Shown here: piece after piece, positions 1 through 10,850 of the stretch | How the letters are laid out: every line of letters begins with the position of its first letter | Position numbering within the stretch: position 1 is the first letter of the stretch | From: Ptychodera flava | Taxonomy: Eukaryota > Hemichordata > Enteropneusta > Ptychoderidae | Direction of reading: 5' to 3' | DNA length: 64,000 bases | Assembly (NCBI RefSeq): GCF_041260155.1 | Contig: NC_091944.1 | Span: forward strand, 22,245,877-22,309,876 | Program-made: the position numbers and the translations under genes | Notes under the pieces: model-generated | Told to the model about the DNA's origin: nothing | The model's input: only the letters and a program-made list of their open reading frames with translations | Database searches by the model: none

Positions 1-523
1 CCCTATGACATTGCCATTTTTCAATTACGTTGGCTTTACTTCATGAGTACAGTTCAACTGAAAATGTTTTTCATTACTGCGCATATGAGTCCAGGGAGTT
101 ATTATAAATTGAATGTTTGACTAATTTGTGAACAAAATTTGGTAACTGTCACTACATCGTCAAAATGCCGTTCTTTGGTCGAATGGGACTACACCATGTA
201 ACGCGTGTGTTCACTCAACACGGTTGTAAAATAACATCTGCAAAGGCTTTATCTAAATCTCGACATTATTAGTCAGGAAAGCACTGGGGCGCGTGCACGG
301 GTCGTGTCTTTCTACGCCACGCGACTTTCCCTGTCGTTTGAATTCAACGACTATTTCAGTGGTTGAAGAAAAAGAAACCATTTGGACCGCTTCTGACGGT
401 TAACAAATGAAGCCTGTTCACCCTTGATGAACATAAGACGTTGTTAGCTTAGTTTTCACGGCTTGAAATACATACAAACACAACCTGAAGGGCTTCGAGG
501 ATGAACGTTAAGTGCATACGTAC

Positions 524-1295
524 CTCGTCCAAAAACCGTGGTTTGTTCTGAGGTCTTTTCGACGTGATTTCGGAATATCTAAAGGAATTTGAAAAGAAAA
601 TGAAGTCAGGATAAAATCGCATTAAGGTTAAGAAAACAAATTGGCAGAATAGTTGAAACGTGTCACTTTCTTACAATGTTTCATACAGGTTGTTTGAATG
701 TTTTGTTTTGTGGGTGCCTAGTGCACAAAAGGAGGTAAGCCATTACGGAGAGTTTATGTCTTCACAGCGTTGAAGGGTCTCACTTGAAAATAGACACTCA
801 AACAAATACAATACGTAAAAAGTCTACTAAAACGTCGTACAGCCGACGTCAAACGACCAAGGAATCGTTTTGGGAATCATGACAGCTAGTCGTATTCTTT
901 AATTGCCTAAATACAACGTGGGTATGCTCACGCCACTCGACGCAATGCGATCGATCTTCACCCAGTGACTACCAATCGCGAGCACCAAGCATAAGCACCG
1001 GGCGACACGAAATTACTCACTCAATTTTCTTGAATCTTTCCATGCCAGCGGCAACGTAGGAGCTGCCGGTTTCTATTCTATCCAAATCATGGACTCGGTG
1101 GCCGTTGACCGGCGTATAAATGTTTCTGACAGCAGCATTTGCCCGGATCCCCGTCGTGACTTGATTCAGGAAGGAATCAAAGTTTCGGATCTGTTTCTGA
1201 TTCACCACAAATTTCCGCCCCGCGTAAAAACCGTCCCCGTTCCTGTAAATGTGAACGCTCTTTGCCGTCACAGGATCCACGGCCCTGGTCGTCAT
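524..1295 (-). CDS. DCDC2: DCDC2-family doublecortin-domain protein, first two coding exons (partial)
   Basis: Joined exons 1021..1295 and 524..578 (minus) encode the first 110 residues; the rest lies beyond the left edge. The ATG at 1295 is the first in frame, because a TGA lies upstream at 1320-1322. Residues about 10-92 form a doublecortin (DCX) domain: HIYRNGDGFYAGRKFVV, then VRNIYTPVNGHRVHDLD, then GSSYVAAGMERFKKI all match the first DCX domain of DCDC2/DCDC2B/DCDC2C. The donor after 1021 is GTGAGT (phase 2). The acceptor before 578 gives a 55-nt exon continuing EYSEITSKRPQNKPRFLDE, like the linker NYLDIGEIKKRP of human DCDC2, and ends at a GTACGT donor in phase 0. Known role: DCX domains bind microtubules, and DCDC2 proteins act in cilia. 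The second DCX domain was not found in bases 1-520. Which DCDC2 paralogue it matches is not decidable here. Confidence 0.85.
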
Positions 1296-1429
1296 CTTTG
1301 CGGAGTATCCCCGTGGACGTCAAAATCTTGGGTAACAGTTCGAACTACTTCAAAATCATAGCAGATGTTTTCCCACCGTACAGTATATGCAGACTTTGAT
1401 CGCCAACTCCACAGCAAAATCGAGAGTAG

Positions 1430-1445
1430 CGCGGTGCATTGTGGT
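1430..1445 (-). promoter_or_regulatory. ZNF143/SBS-type promoter motif of the DCDC2-like gene
   Basis: Read on the minus strand the bases are CCACAATGCACCGCG, close to the vertebrate SBS motif bound by ZNF143 (core CCCARMATGCANYGCG). It lies about 135 bases upstream of the DCDC2-like start codon in the same orientation, where a transcription start is expected. Function is inferred from motif and position. Confidence 0.45.
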
Positions 1446-1489
1446 ACTTGTGTATTGTTTACGACCCCTCGGTTTGTTAGAGTGACCGC

Positions 1490-1504
1490 GTTGCCAAGGA
1501 GATT
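1490..1504. promoter_or_regulatory. Possible RFX X-box
   Basis: GTTGCCAAGGAGATT has a strong left half-site (GTTGCC) and a weak right half compared with the RFX consensus GTTGCCATGGNAAC. RFX factors drive ciliary genes and DCDC2 is ciliary, so a site about 195 bases upstream of this start codon fits. The weak half-site keeps confidence low. Confidence 0.25.
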
Positions 1505-1739
1505 ACTATTAGCCGCGGGTTAATTTTGTACTTTATTGATCAATTGATCCATCCACCTGTTTTTTCTTCTCTGCGCATGCACAACACACAGTTCAAAGAG
1601 TCAGGTAATCAAGTGGCCCGTTTGCTTTATGGTCATTCCGTGACACATACCTCGGCGAGGAAGTATGTTGCTCGGGCGATGGCAGTCGAGTACGCGGACG
1701 GTCCGGACAGCAACACAAACCGTATACGCCGGAGCTGAT

Positions 1740-2898
1740 CAGTTTGGCGACGTTGAGAATAACAACACTTTGTTTTATTTTGCTTTGGTTTATGACATCG
1801 TCATTACACCGTAAACGTTAAACAAACAGTATTTGACTAGTCATAAAAAATAACAATAAACTTAAAAGTTAAAGTTATCATAAAAATCGAACACCGTGAA
1901 ATTTGGAAAATTCCCGAACCAGATCTCTGAGGCACGTCAAAGAAAAAGAAATTAAGAATCAATGCGTTAAATCTGCAAATCAATAGCCATGGTCGTGCAG
2001 GAAATACCAACGCTTTTGTCAAAAGTCAGTCAAAGAACCAGAAAGTGATGAATGCTATTGTTCGCGTATCTATTATCCATTTATTGTTAAGTTTTTCGAT
2101 ATATCTAACATTCATTTCTCGGCAGTCACAACAGACCGCTCACGGCGTGACCGTGATCAGCTGCAGCGTCGCACTGATTTCTACGTCTGTAGTTTGAGAG
2201 AAAGCTAACGGCGTATGCGAACCGTCATCGGCAAGAATTTCAGATCGCCAGCTATATTTCGTGTCGTGAGACAGGAATTGGCACTAACCACACTGACGAA
2301 CTTTGTGGAGATGAAAATTCCAATGGTTTGAGAAATCACGGGACCTCCAAAACTTGAAGCTCGTACGTTCAAACACTTTTCTTCGTGACCGTGTCCGATA
2401 CACAGATACTCTTGGACCAAAAATAAACAGCGGAACACAAATAAGGTATCCCTTTTCAAGGAATATTGGTGAAGAGAATGAATGCTAATTAAACATAAAA
2501 AACAGGACTTTGTTGCTTGTGAATAATCCTACATGTATATATAAAGCAAGCATTTCAAAAGAAAACTTTTTGACCGAAAGCAGTATAGACTATAATTTAG
2601 TAATAAGAAGTTCTCATTCCTAACTTTCCTATTATAGGCCTACTTATTCAAACAAGTTTGAGGGCTGGTAACTTTATGCGTTGCTCTAATAAGCTTACAT
2701 CTTTTAATACTAGTATGTGTGACTTAATTTGTTCACAAGATATCAACGTCTATTTCTATTTGATCTTGCCGACTTTCTGGGCAAGTCGATTTTAAATGAA
2801 GTTCAACATGAAAACAATGTCGATTTTATGTGCCGCCTATGAGGGCGCGCTTCAACGCAACACCCAGCTGGCAGAGCTGGCATTGTGTTGTAGACTGC
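1740..2898. other. Non-coding stretch, nothing recognised
   Basis: Short open frames only, none with family similarity or convincing splice sites. No repeat found that recurs elsewhere in the window. Confidence 0.4.
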
Positions 2899-2945
2899 AT
2901 TTGCTCATAGATCCTCGAGTTTTTCTCGACGGTCTATGATTTGCT
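2899..2945. mobile_element. Tiny hairpin insertion (33 bp) with 7-bp flanking direct repeat
   Basis: Arms CATAGATCCTCGAG (2906-2919) and CTCGACGGTCTATG (2925-2938) surround a TTTTT loop. The hairpin is flanked by exact copies of ATTTGCT at 2899-2905 and 2939-2945, as if the target had been duplicated. The same arm sequence, again with an exact 7-bp flanking repeat, occurs at 48814-48849. No transposase family with this end is known to me. Confidence 0.55.
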
Positions 2946-5400
2946 GCATGTCGAACGCAACATATCATTCACCTCGTGGTATTTTGAACACCGTCACGGC
3001 TGTCCAGATGATTCTGTTCTTGTTTTTAATCCTATTTTGAATAAATTAATTGATTGTAAAACTGCATTTTTATGATGCTGCAGAAGGACACGAAATATGA
3101 TGACCGTCTGTGAAAAACCAGTCTCTGAAGAAGCTTTCTGAGTTGGAATAAACGCGAACTTTAGAACTTAAAGGTATCGGATCCCCAGAAATATTGTATG
3201 TAAATTTTATCGCCGAAGCAAAAGTGACCCCACCCCATATAACATTTCCTGTATCAAACATAGCACTATGGGCAAAAAAAAAAACATTTTGTTCACTTTT
3301 GTTCACACAACTTCTCAAGCACTTTTCGCCACACACATACGTCGAGTAAGCGTACAAAGAGTCAACCGTTTTCCGCGCAATCTTGAAAATTTGGCCTAAT
3401 TTCCTAGCTGCACAGCTAAATATTTATGAAAGAGTTTCAGATTCAATTTCCTTATATGTTCCTCTTTCCATTATGACATTTTGGCAATAATTTCATTGAG
3501 GAATTCTTAAAATACCTAAGTGACAATGCTCATATGCAAAAATAGGTGAAAACACAGCAAACCTCACAAACGATCGCAAAGTCGTCATTTCATAAAAATG
3601 AGAGAGAAAATTAAAAAATTAAAATGACAGACTTTTAGTTAACCTTCATGAGATGCGTTATCTCAAATATTGTAAGAAATAATGGCGAAATGAAGAAGTT
3701 AAACAAACGGGTTTTTTAGATGTATTTTTCATTTCACGATGTGCGGAATAAGCTCGATTTCTCATAGAAAACAATGGCGCGCCATGGCGTCTAATGTACC
3801 AAACAGATTACACACTTTTTATCGAATAAACTTCTTAATTCTGAACCAATGATTAAAATGGCTTGGTGATCCTTTGATTGATATACAAAAATCGTATCGT
3901 TTTTAGATTTTTGAATTTCTTCATAAACCTTGTTTTATTTGCATTTTATTTATTCCGATCACTGAAATATACTGTTGCCGTCAATAATTTGGCGATCTGA
4001 TGGCGTTTACATCTGCAGAACAAGGCGTCTCTTAAGTTGTAAAGACCAAATACCTGTCAAGATGTTGTTTTTAAACCAGCTTTGGGTGAATATGAACAAT
4101 GAAAATTGCAGTAAATTGGTAAAAATAACAGAACGGCGGTGAACGGGCGCAGTCTCTACTGGGAGGGAGTATAGGGCGACATTTTTAATTTTTGTGTTTC
4201 TCATCTCCCAACCGACCGTTACAGCTCCGTCGGACATGAAAATAAAAAAATCTTTGTTTATTTGCGCCGCCTCTGAGGCGATCATCCTAGCATGTACTTA
4301 AAAATTGTAGTCTGACACTAAAGACAAGAAATTGCAGTGACTGAACGGACAGAACATTGAACTGAAACAAATAGAGTTTTTTTTATTTTGGTACTCGTTT
4401 TTTTTTTTATTTCGCCCGCCCGCCCTGCCTGAGTATTCCTCTGGAGATGAGAAAAAAAAAATAACAGAGTCACCGAGTAGTGAACGTAATCGATCGGTAT
4501 CCTTTTACCGGAAATTGATACAATGTTGTGTTGCACACTCGCTGATCGCGCAAAACTTTGCCAAGTACGCAAAACAAGCTGAAACAGAAAATCATCACCA
4601 ATTAAAACTGAACAAACTGTCATCGATTCAATTTGAGTGCAAGAAAACAACGGATACGTTGATTTTTATGGTATATAAGTCATAATATACGGGTTGTTAT
4701 GGAAATATTCATGATGTGACCTGAACACTCGCGAGCGGCACGCGAGCAGATTTCAATCGAATTTCAGTCTGTTTATTGAAATGAACGGGCCGAAAGTGCT
4801 GTCAGGCTGGGGGCCTGTACTTAAAGGGCCATTATTTGTAACTTTTGACCCACTTTTTTACCTCGGAAAATTCCATGTTGGAGGCTCATATTTGTTGCAA
4901 ATGTTGTTTTACGAAGAAACAAACATGATTAGTGATGTTATAGCCACAAAAACTGCTAATTTTTGTTCAAACGTGTTGCCCTTCCGAGCTCGTTTGTTGA
5001 CGTCTGGCATGCTCAGCGTGCTGGGGAGAACGCAGATATGGTGACGCCGCGATGACGCCACATGTACAAGTTCACGTTTATTGCAGGATCAAAACAACAT
5101 TGCGTCGTGGATTGCCAGACATCTGGCTACGCAACGTGCTTGGACAATGGACTACGACGTAAGTGCCGGGCATAAGTAATGAATATCTATTTTGAAATTG
5201 CTGTAAATTGCTCGCGCAGGTGCAGAAGAATGCCTACGTTGCAATCCGCGTGTCAACAGAGTTTGTATTTCTGTCCGGACAAAATTGAAATTTTCGTTGT
5301 AAAATCACATGATGATGTTATTTAGTTGTAGGGCACGTAATGTTTCCGAATAATATGCGATTCTCTGTTATTTGACAGGCTATTCAACATGAGCCAGTGA
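2946..5400. other. Non-coding stretch
   Basis: AT-rich, with T- and A-rich runs near 3280 and 4380-4460. No gene, RNA gene or window-wide repeat recognised. A TTAAAGGGCC sequence near 4820 resembles the ends of the TTAA MITEs, but no partner end was found. Confidence 0.35.
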
Positions 5401-5404
5401 TCAT

Positions 5405-6015
5405 TTCAATACTTTACTTTACTTTACTTTATTGCTCAACAACACACTCAACGAGTGCGGTAAGGCAAAAATTACAAAACTCAGCAAACACTGGATGACG
5501 CTGCTGCTGGGGGAGGAACTAACGTACAAGAAATAAATTTGGCAAGAGGTAGTTTGTTTTCGTGAGTAAAGATATACATGAACTTTTCTCTATCATTCAA
5601 ATCAAGAAAGCCAGGATTATACAAACTAGTGGATGAAAATAGACTATTTCGATAAGCTCTGTATTTTGGACATTCTATTACAAAGTGAAATTCATCCTCA
5701 ACTAAAGACTTACAATGCTTGCAGAATCTTTCATTTGCAGGAACTTTTGGAATTGACCTTCTACCCAGTTCTGTTTGGTGGTTGTGATCCGAAATTCTTA
5801 GTTTTGTCAGCCACCTCCTATAGGTAAAAGATCTTATATCTAGCAAGTAACTTTCAAATTCAAATTTTGTCTTAAATAGTCTGTAAGTTCGGAGCTTATT
5901 CCTCTGCATTCCACACTTCCTTGTATCATTATGAATGTTTCTCAACCATGTTTGTTCATAAGTTGCACATAAACTATCATATACATTATTTACTGTGCAG
6001 CTAATGGAACTTTAA
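5405..6015 (-). mobile_element. LINE (non-LTR retrotransposon) 3' fragment
   Basis: On the minus strand a frame open from about 6011 to the stop at 5483-5481 encodes the C-terminal part of a LINE polyprotein. It reads ...YEQTWLRNIHND, then KLRTYRLFKTKFEFESYLL, a RWLTKLRISDHN helix, and a zinc-binding block RFCKHCKSLVEDEFHFVIECPKY (C-x2-C-x8-H-x4-C), seen near the C terminus of many animal non-LTR elements. After the stop comes about 75 bases of 3' UTR and then a short (AAAGT)n tail at 5409-5432, the usual 3' microsatellite end of CR1/L2-like LINEs. The 5' part with endonuclease and reverse transcriptase is missing, a typical 5' truncation. The frame is intact over about 175 codons, so the insertion may be fairly recent. 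Confidence 0.8.
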
Positions 6016-6019
6016 CATT

Positions 6020-8030
6020 TCAAAGCTCATTTTGCCCAGAGTGAAGAGCCAGTTGGGCAGATCAAATTGGTGACAGATATCTATGGCATGGTTGGCTATG
6101 CGAATACGTACATTCATTCATAATCATCACAAAGCCGTCGATATATATGATTTCCTACACGTTACAGAAACTATAGGCCTAACTTTTGTTGTTGTTTTTT
6201 CATTATCTTTGTTCCATGTATCAACAACAACTTATTGGTCCACAAATTTTAAAATTACTAATACCAGAATTCAGTCTATCATTGCAGCGCGTCAGCGTTG
6301 TAATTGTTGACAACTGAATTCAAGTCCGGACCTGAATATGATTATCAATACTAACAATGCAGGACACACATAGACAATCAATATTGAAAAACTGAGAAAT
6401 ACGTTGTGGGGGCAGACCTACAAACTGCTGAGACTCACGAAACATAACCTTAAAACCTGGAAAATAATTGTCAAAAGTTTATACTTGGCCGTTGAAGTAA
6501 AACTGTTGTCATTATCTTAGGTACAGTCATAATCAATTTCACTGTAATGCTGGTAAGACGATGAAAAAAGAAGAGGAGATGTTTTGAGCATCTTCTTCTG
6601 AGTCGGACGAGCAAGTTGCGGGATTGACGGCTAACCTCTCTTCGTGTCAATGCCTTAGTGCTATACATGCCTCATTTTTGCTTCATCCATGGTTAGAAGT
6701 ATGGTATCAGCCACTTCCTATGGTTTGTATGTAGAAATACAAGAAAATATTGGCAATATTTTTATTTTCGCGAAACATAAAAAAACTTGGAATACACAGT
6801 TGGAAATCATATTCAGAAAAAGATGTCATAGTGCTAAATTTAGAGATAGAATGGCAAGATTATTACTTTCGGGACAAAAGAACTACGAACCTGCAAAAAA
6901 TGCTGGCTCTGCTGTTTTTTCAGTGATTTTGATAACTGTGTCATTCAATCATTTCGTGGTCAGCAACACAATTTTTTCTTTAACATTAAAGTCCTTAGGA
7001 ATGTTCTGGAACTCTTCGTTGCAGGAAATAGCTATTCTTCGTTTTCTTCATGTTTGAGATCTAAAATTTGTCATAAGGTAGTGTGAACTGCACAAAATAA
7101 AACAGTAGGCTCCGATCAATAGCGTATTTTTCTATACCATATATCTAGAATGACGTATTAAAAAAGTAAGATGGAAACAACTTTTTCTCGCCATATTTCT
7201 TGTCGACTCACTATACTTTACAACAAATGCAATTATAAGGAAAATTACGATATTTATTGTGCTTTTGCGCAGTCACAATCTGGTAATGGGAAGGTTAAAT
7301 GTCTTTCCAGCTCAAATAATGTCAACTGGCTGTTAGAGGGGATGATGTCCTAGGAAGTGCATTGCTCGCTATAAAATGCTTGTTCTCTGTGTTTTAGTCT
7401 TTGCTTGTCTCTCTGCAGATTTTTTTGCAGATTTTTTTTGCGTTCGGAATGCTGCTCCGCAGAAAGGAAGCTCATCCCGAATGAAATACTAACTTGGTTT
7501 TAGTGATATCAATGTTTCATAATTATGATTGATTATTTTTAATAATTACGAAAATATCATATTGTTAGACTATTTATGTCTAGTTCGCCTGTGCTTCTGA
7601 TCCGTTAGGCCTACTGGGCCCACATATTTGATTTGTTTATGGAAAACCGTACGTTTAGATTTTTTCGAGATAAATGTCATGAAATGTGACAAATTGTTCC
7701 AGATTTTATTTAATTATTACTAACATTAGAACAATTGGATGACATTATCAATAAAATGTTATTCATTTTGCACTGAATTACCTACCAAACTTTGGAATCG
7801 GAAGATGTAAAAAGTAAAAGGGAACCAAAAAATTTTCAGGTCCCCCTCAAAACTTTCAAGTCCCCTTCTACTACCCTCATATTTTCGAATCCCCCTGAAT
7901 TCCTCCCCCCCCCCCCCCCCCGTTTTTGTGAACGCAGCCTAATGTATTTAATTTCGATGCACTGTGCACTGCGGCAGAAAGTCAACGGAGTTTCATAGAC
8001 GTGGAGACGGAGGACGACCAGAGACGGAAT
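6020..8030. other. Non-coding stretch with a C-rich repeat piece
   Basis: AT-rich with no supported gene. The 122-aa frame at 6689-7057 has no family resemblance. Bases about 7830-7942 hold C-rich blocks and a 17-C run (7905-7921). Its complement (GCGTTCACAAAAACGGGGG) resembles the end of the Harbinger-like element at 9247, so it may be one end of a relative. Confidence 0.35.
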
Positions 8031-8038
8031 GCTGAAAT

Positions 8039-8051
8039 TACCCATAATGCA
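8039..8051 (+). promoter_or_regulatory. SBS-like motif at probable SLC25A51 promoter
   Basis: TACCCATAATGCA matches the core of the ZNF143/SBS element. It lies just upstream of the probable first exon on the plus strand. The role is inferred from motif and position only. Confidence 0.35.
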
Positions 8052-8234
8052 ACAACATTAGTTCACCAATGTTGAGGCCAAGGGTTATAGGTCATCATGG
8101 CGAAATGTTGAACACGACACGACATCGTGATCAGACTGGAGGCGAGCGTGAAACAGTTTTGCATTCATTTCCATACAAGTGCTTTTCCCTGGACGAACTC
8201 AACGCATATGGTATATTTACAAAATATCGCTCAG
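8050..8234 (+). other. Probable 5' exon (UTR) of SLC25A51
   Basis: The stretch ends at a strong 5' splice site, CTCAG|GTAAGA, at 8234/8235 and starts after the SBS-like motif. A matching acceptor may be the TTTAATTGTAG at 10671-10681, so the second exon would begin at 10682 and run into the start codon at 10851. It contains an ATG at 8069 that stays open to the donor (the frame reads MLRPRVIGHHGEML...), which would be an upstream ORF if the exon is joined as proposed. A separate small gene is the alternative. There is no transcript evidence here. Confidence 0.35.
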
Positions 8235-9243
8235 GTAAGATCGTCGATTATCCTGACTTTCAAAGAGAACATTCGGGACCCGACTGCTATCGTAGCGCAT
8301 AACGGTGTAATCTTACGCATGTTTTGCTTCTGCCCAATCATGCACTGGCCCAAACACTCCTTTCGTGTGTGTGACTGCACTGTTTTTCTATGCAGTGAAG
8401 CCCTTGACCTGTAATCTGTCACAAATGGAGCTGAGTGAATTCTTTGCGCCCAATTAATTCATTATTATAAAACTGCACTATGCAGTTTGTATTTATGGTC
8501 GAGATTGCTCAAAAATCCCCAATCTTGGATATTACATTCCCGTGTACGAAACTAAACAATATCATTCCATTGCCGTCAACTCGATCGAGTGATAATGTGA
8601 TGTTATTGTCTACCATTTGAGTTTCTAAGTTTTGTTATTCTCAGGAACCACCCGTTCCTAAACATTACCTTTACAAGTCAAAATTTCGTTATTTATCAGA
8701 CTAAATAAAGGCTTAGGTAGTGTAAACGCACGTACGTACGAAGAGCGGGTTTGGTCAGATGTTTGCGTGCGTAGAATACATAACAAGTAGGGTATTCGAT
8801 ACTTCACTATACGTGGATTGTTTATGGTATGCGTAGAAGGCAATACTTTGTCAATGCTCAAAGAAAAAATCCCTTACCAGTAAATGCAGAATGGAAATGC
8901 TAGACTGAATGTTTGGAAGATGTGGAACATTTTACCAAGTGATTTCTGCAGCTTTGACGTTCAGCAAGTGAAGTATCTTGTCACCCTCCTCTTGTGACCT
9001 TTGAAAGATTGATGATGACCTTTAAGTTTGGTGTACAACTATCTTCGTAAAACACAGACGATTAGATTTTGAAATAGCGGTTACATAAGATTAACAGTAG
9101 GCTTGTTTGTGAATTTTGCACAGATATGTATCAACCTATTTAAATATGTATGACTATGAGTGGACTTTGTCGATCAAATATTTTACTCCTACCTTTGAGC
9201 CCCCCGTAAGTCAGTATACTGTTGCTGACACATACAGTTATCT
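8235..9243. other. Non-coding stretch before the Harbinger-like element
   Basis: No coding signal. It would be intron 1 of SLC25A51 if the 5' exon above is correct. Confidence 0.35.
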
Positions 9244-10272
9244 TTAGGGACCGTTCAGTTTTTACGGCGGGGGGGGGGGGCGGCAAAGTCCAGGGGGGGG
9301 GGGTCATCGTAATTTTGGAATCCGCAAAGGAGGGAGGGGTTATCGCTTTTTCACTGGTAAGAAAGAGGGGGTCACCACATTTTCAAAAACATAATACCAA
9401 CAATAAAGTTCACTTTATGCCATGGCCATGATCGACCCTCTTTACCGGCAGGCCGCCTTCGGCGGCCCACTACAATAAATATACATTATGTATTACCCAT
9501 GACCCTCTTAACGGGCAGACGCCTTTGGCGGCCCACTCCAATTAGGTTTACTTCATGCAATGGCCATGATTGACCCTCTTTACCGGCGGGCCGCCTGCGG
9601 CGGCCCACTACAATAAATTGACTTTATGTAATACCCCACGGCAATCTTACCGTAAAATTCCCAATTGAAGCCGCGGCTTGTATTAGAAACATTTTTGAGG
9701 GACCCCTGGGATCACGCACTGAATAATGGTAATGGCCGCGCGCCTTCAGCGGCCCTGTCCAGTAAAGTCTACTTTATGCAATAGCCATGATCGACCCTCT
9801 TTACTGGCGTGCCACCTTTGGTGGCCCACTAGAATAAAGTTGACTTTACGTAATGGCCCATGACCCTCTTAACCGGAGGGCTGCCTTTGGCGAACCACTC
9901 CAATAAAGTTTACTTTATACAATGTCCATGGACATGAGTTGTCTATGGAAATGAAGTTAAAAATTGCCTTACAGTCGTCCTAATTAACAGACGTTTCAAT
10001 TGATGTGGCTGAGAAGTTTGTGCACTGGCATCTCTGCTACACGAATAAAGTGCACCACGTACCAGAGTTCAAATCCAAACCATGCGGGTAAATTGACATA
10101 TGAGTTTTGGTTATTTTTCGGAGGGGGGGGGGTCATCAATTTTTTTCGTCTGACAAGGGGGGGGGGGTCATCTTTTTTTCAAAAAAAATGCAGGGGGGGT
10201 CTCTATCTTTTTGAACACCGGCGGCAAGATTTTGCCAGCCCCCCCAGGACGTAAAAACTGAACGCTCCCTTA
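9244..10272. mobile_element. PIF/Harbinger-like non-autonomous DNA transposon (1,023 bp)
   Basis: Terminal inverted repeats GGGACCGTTCAGTTTTTACG (9247-9266) and its complement at 10250-10269 agree at 19 of 20 positions. They are flanked by TTA at 9244-9246 and 10270-10272, the 3-bp TWA target duplication typical of PIF/Harbinger. There is no transposase coding. Inside each end lie long G runs followed by TCATC (9272-9305 and 10122-10197), in the same orientation rather than inverted. The centre (about 9400-9960) is a tandem array described separately. The near-identical ends suggest a young copy. Confidence 0.8.
9400..9960. repeat. ~69-bp tandem repeat with GC hairpins, inside the Harbinger-like element
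   Basis: The phrase GACCCTCTT recurs at about 9435, 9501, 9572, 9793 and 9861, giving a period of 68-71 bases, about eight units in all including decayed ones between 9640 and 9790. Each unit has the form ATGGCCATGATCGACCCTCT, then a hairpin like GCCGCCTTCGGCGGC, then CCCACTACAATAAA and a TTTACTTTATG spacer. Hairpin arms co-vary in some units (GCCACCTTTGGTGGC at about 9811), so base pairing is kept while sequence changes. Confidence 0.75.
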
Positions 10273-10850
10273 ATACAACTAATGTTGTCTAATTTTACAT
10301 GGTATAATACAGAGGTTAGTTCCACTAAATACACAATCTACAAAGTGGTCTTTTTTGATCGCTGAAGCCTGAAGACATTCAAGTCTGTTCTGCAGTATGG
10401 TGGTTCCAAGAGAAAATTGAAATATCCAATATTGCATATCTTTGGTTATCATGTACGTGCATTACAGCATGTGTGAACTCAAAAGGCAATCTTTTCAATG
10501 GCTGGTAATATTTGGTAAAGTTTAAGTTCTAGTTTTCTTATGTGTAATTTGGTTCTAGGACTATAACCCCCTGGATATTAACTAACTGGACATTCACCCT
10601 AACCCTATCCCTAACTCGTGTCCCAAATAGTGCGTGGTAAAATTTCCAGGGGGTAACCATCCTCATTCTGTTTAATTGTAGGTAGCTGCTGCAGTGACTG
10701 AATTTGTATCAGGGAGTGGACCACTCTCAGAAATGTACCTAATGAAAGACCACTCACCAGTGTGGATATAGATGTCGCAGTTCGCCAAAAGTTTTCTGAA
10801 CAATTGCAATGACATGATACTCGTCTGGGAAGCCCCGAGGAGTTGACATC

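Noticed and set aside
6689-7057. 122-codon plus-strand frame
   Set aside because: AT-rich composition typical of chance frames; no family, no splice context.
9222-10254. Gly-rich plus-strand frames at both ends of the Harbinger-like element
   Set aside because: They are translations of G runs inside the element; no transposase motif.
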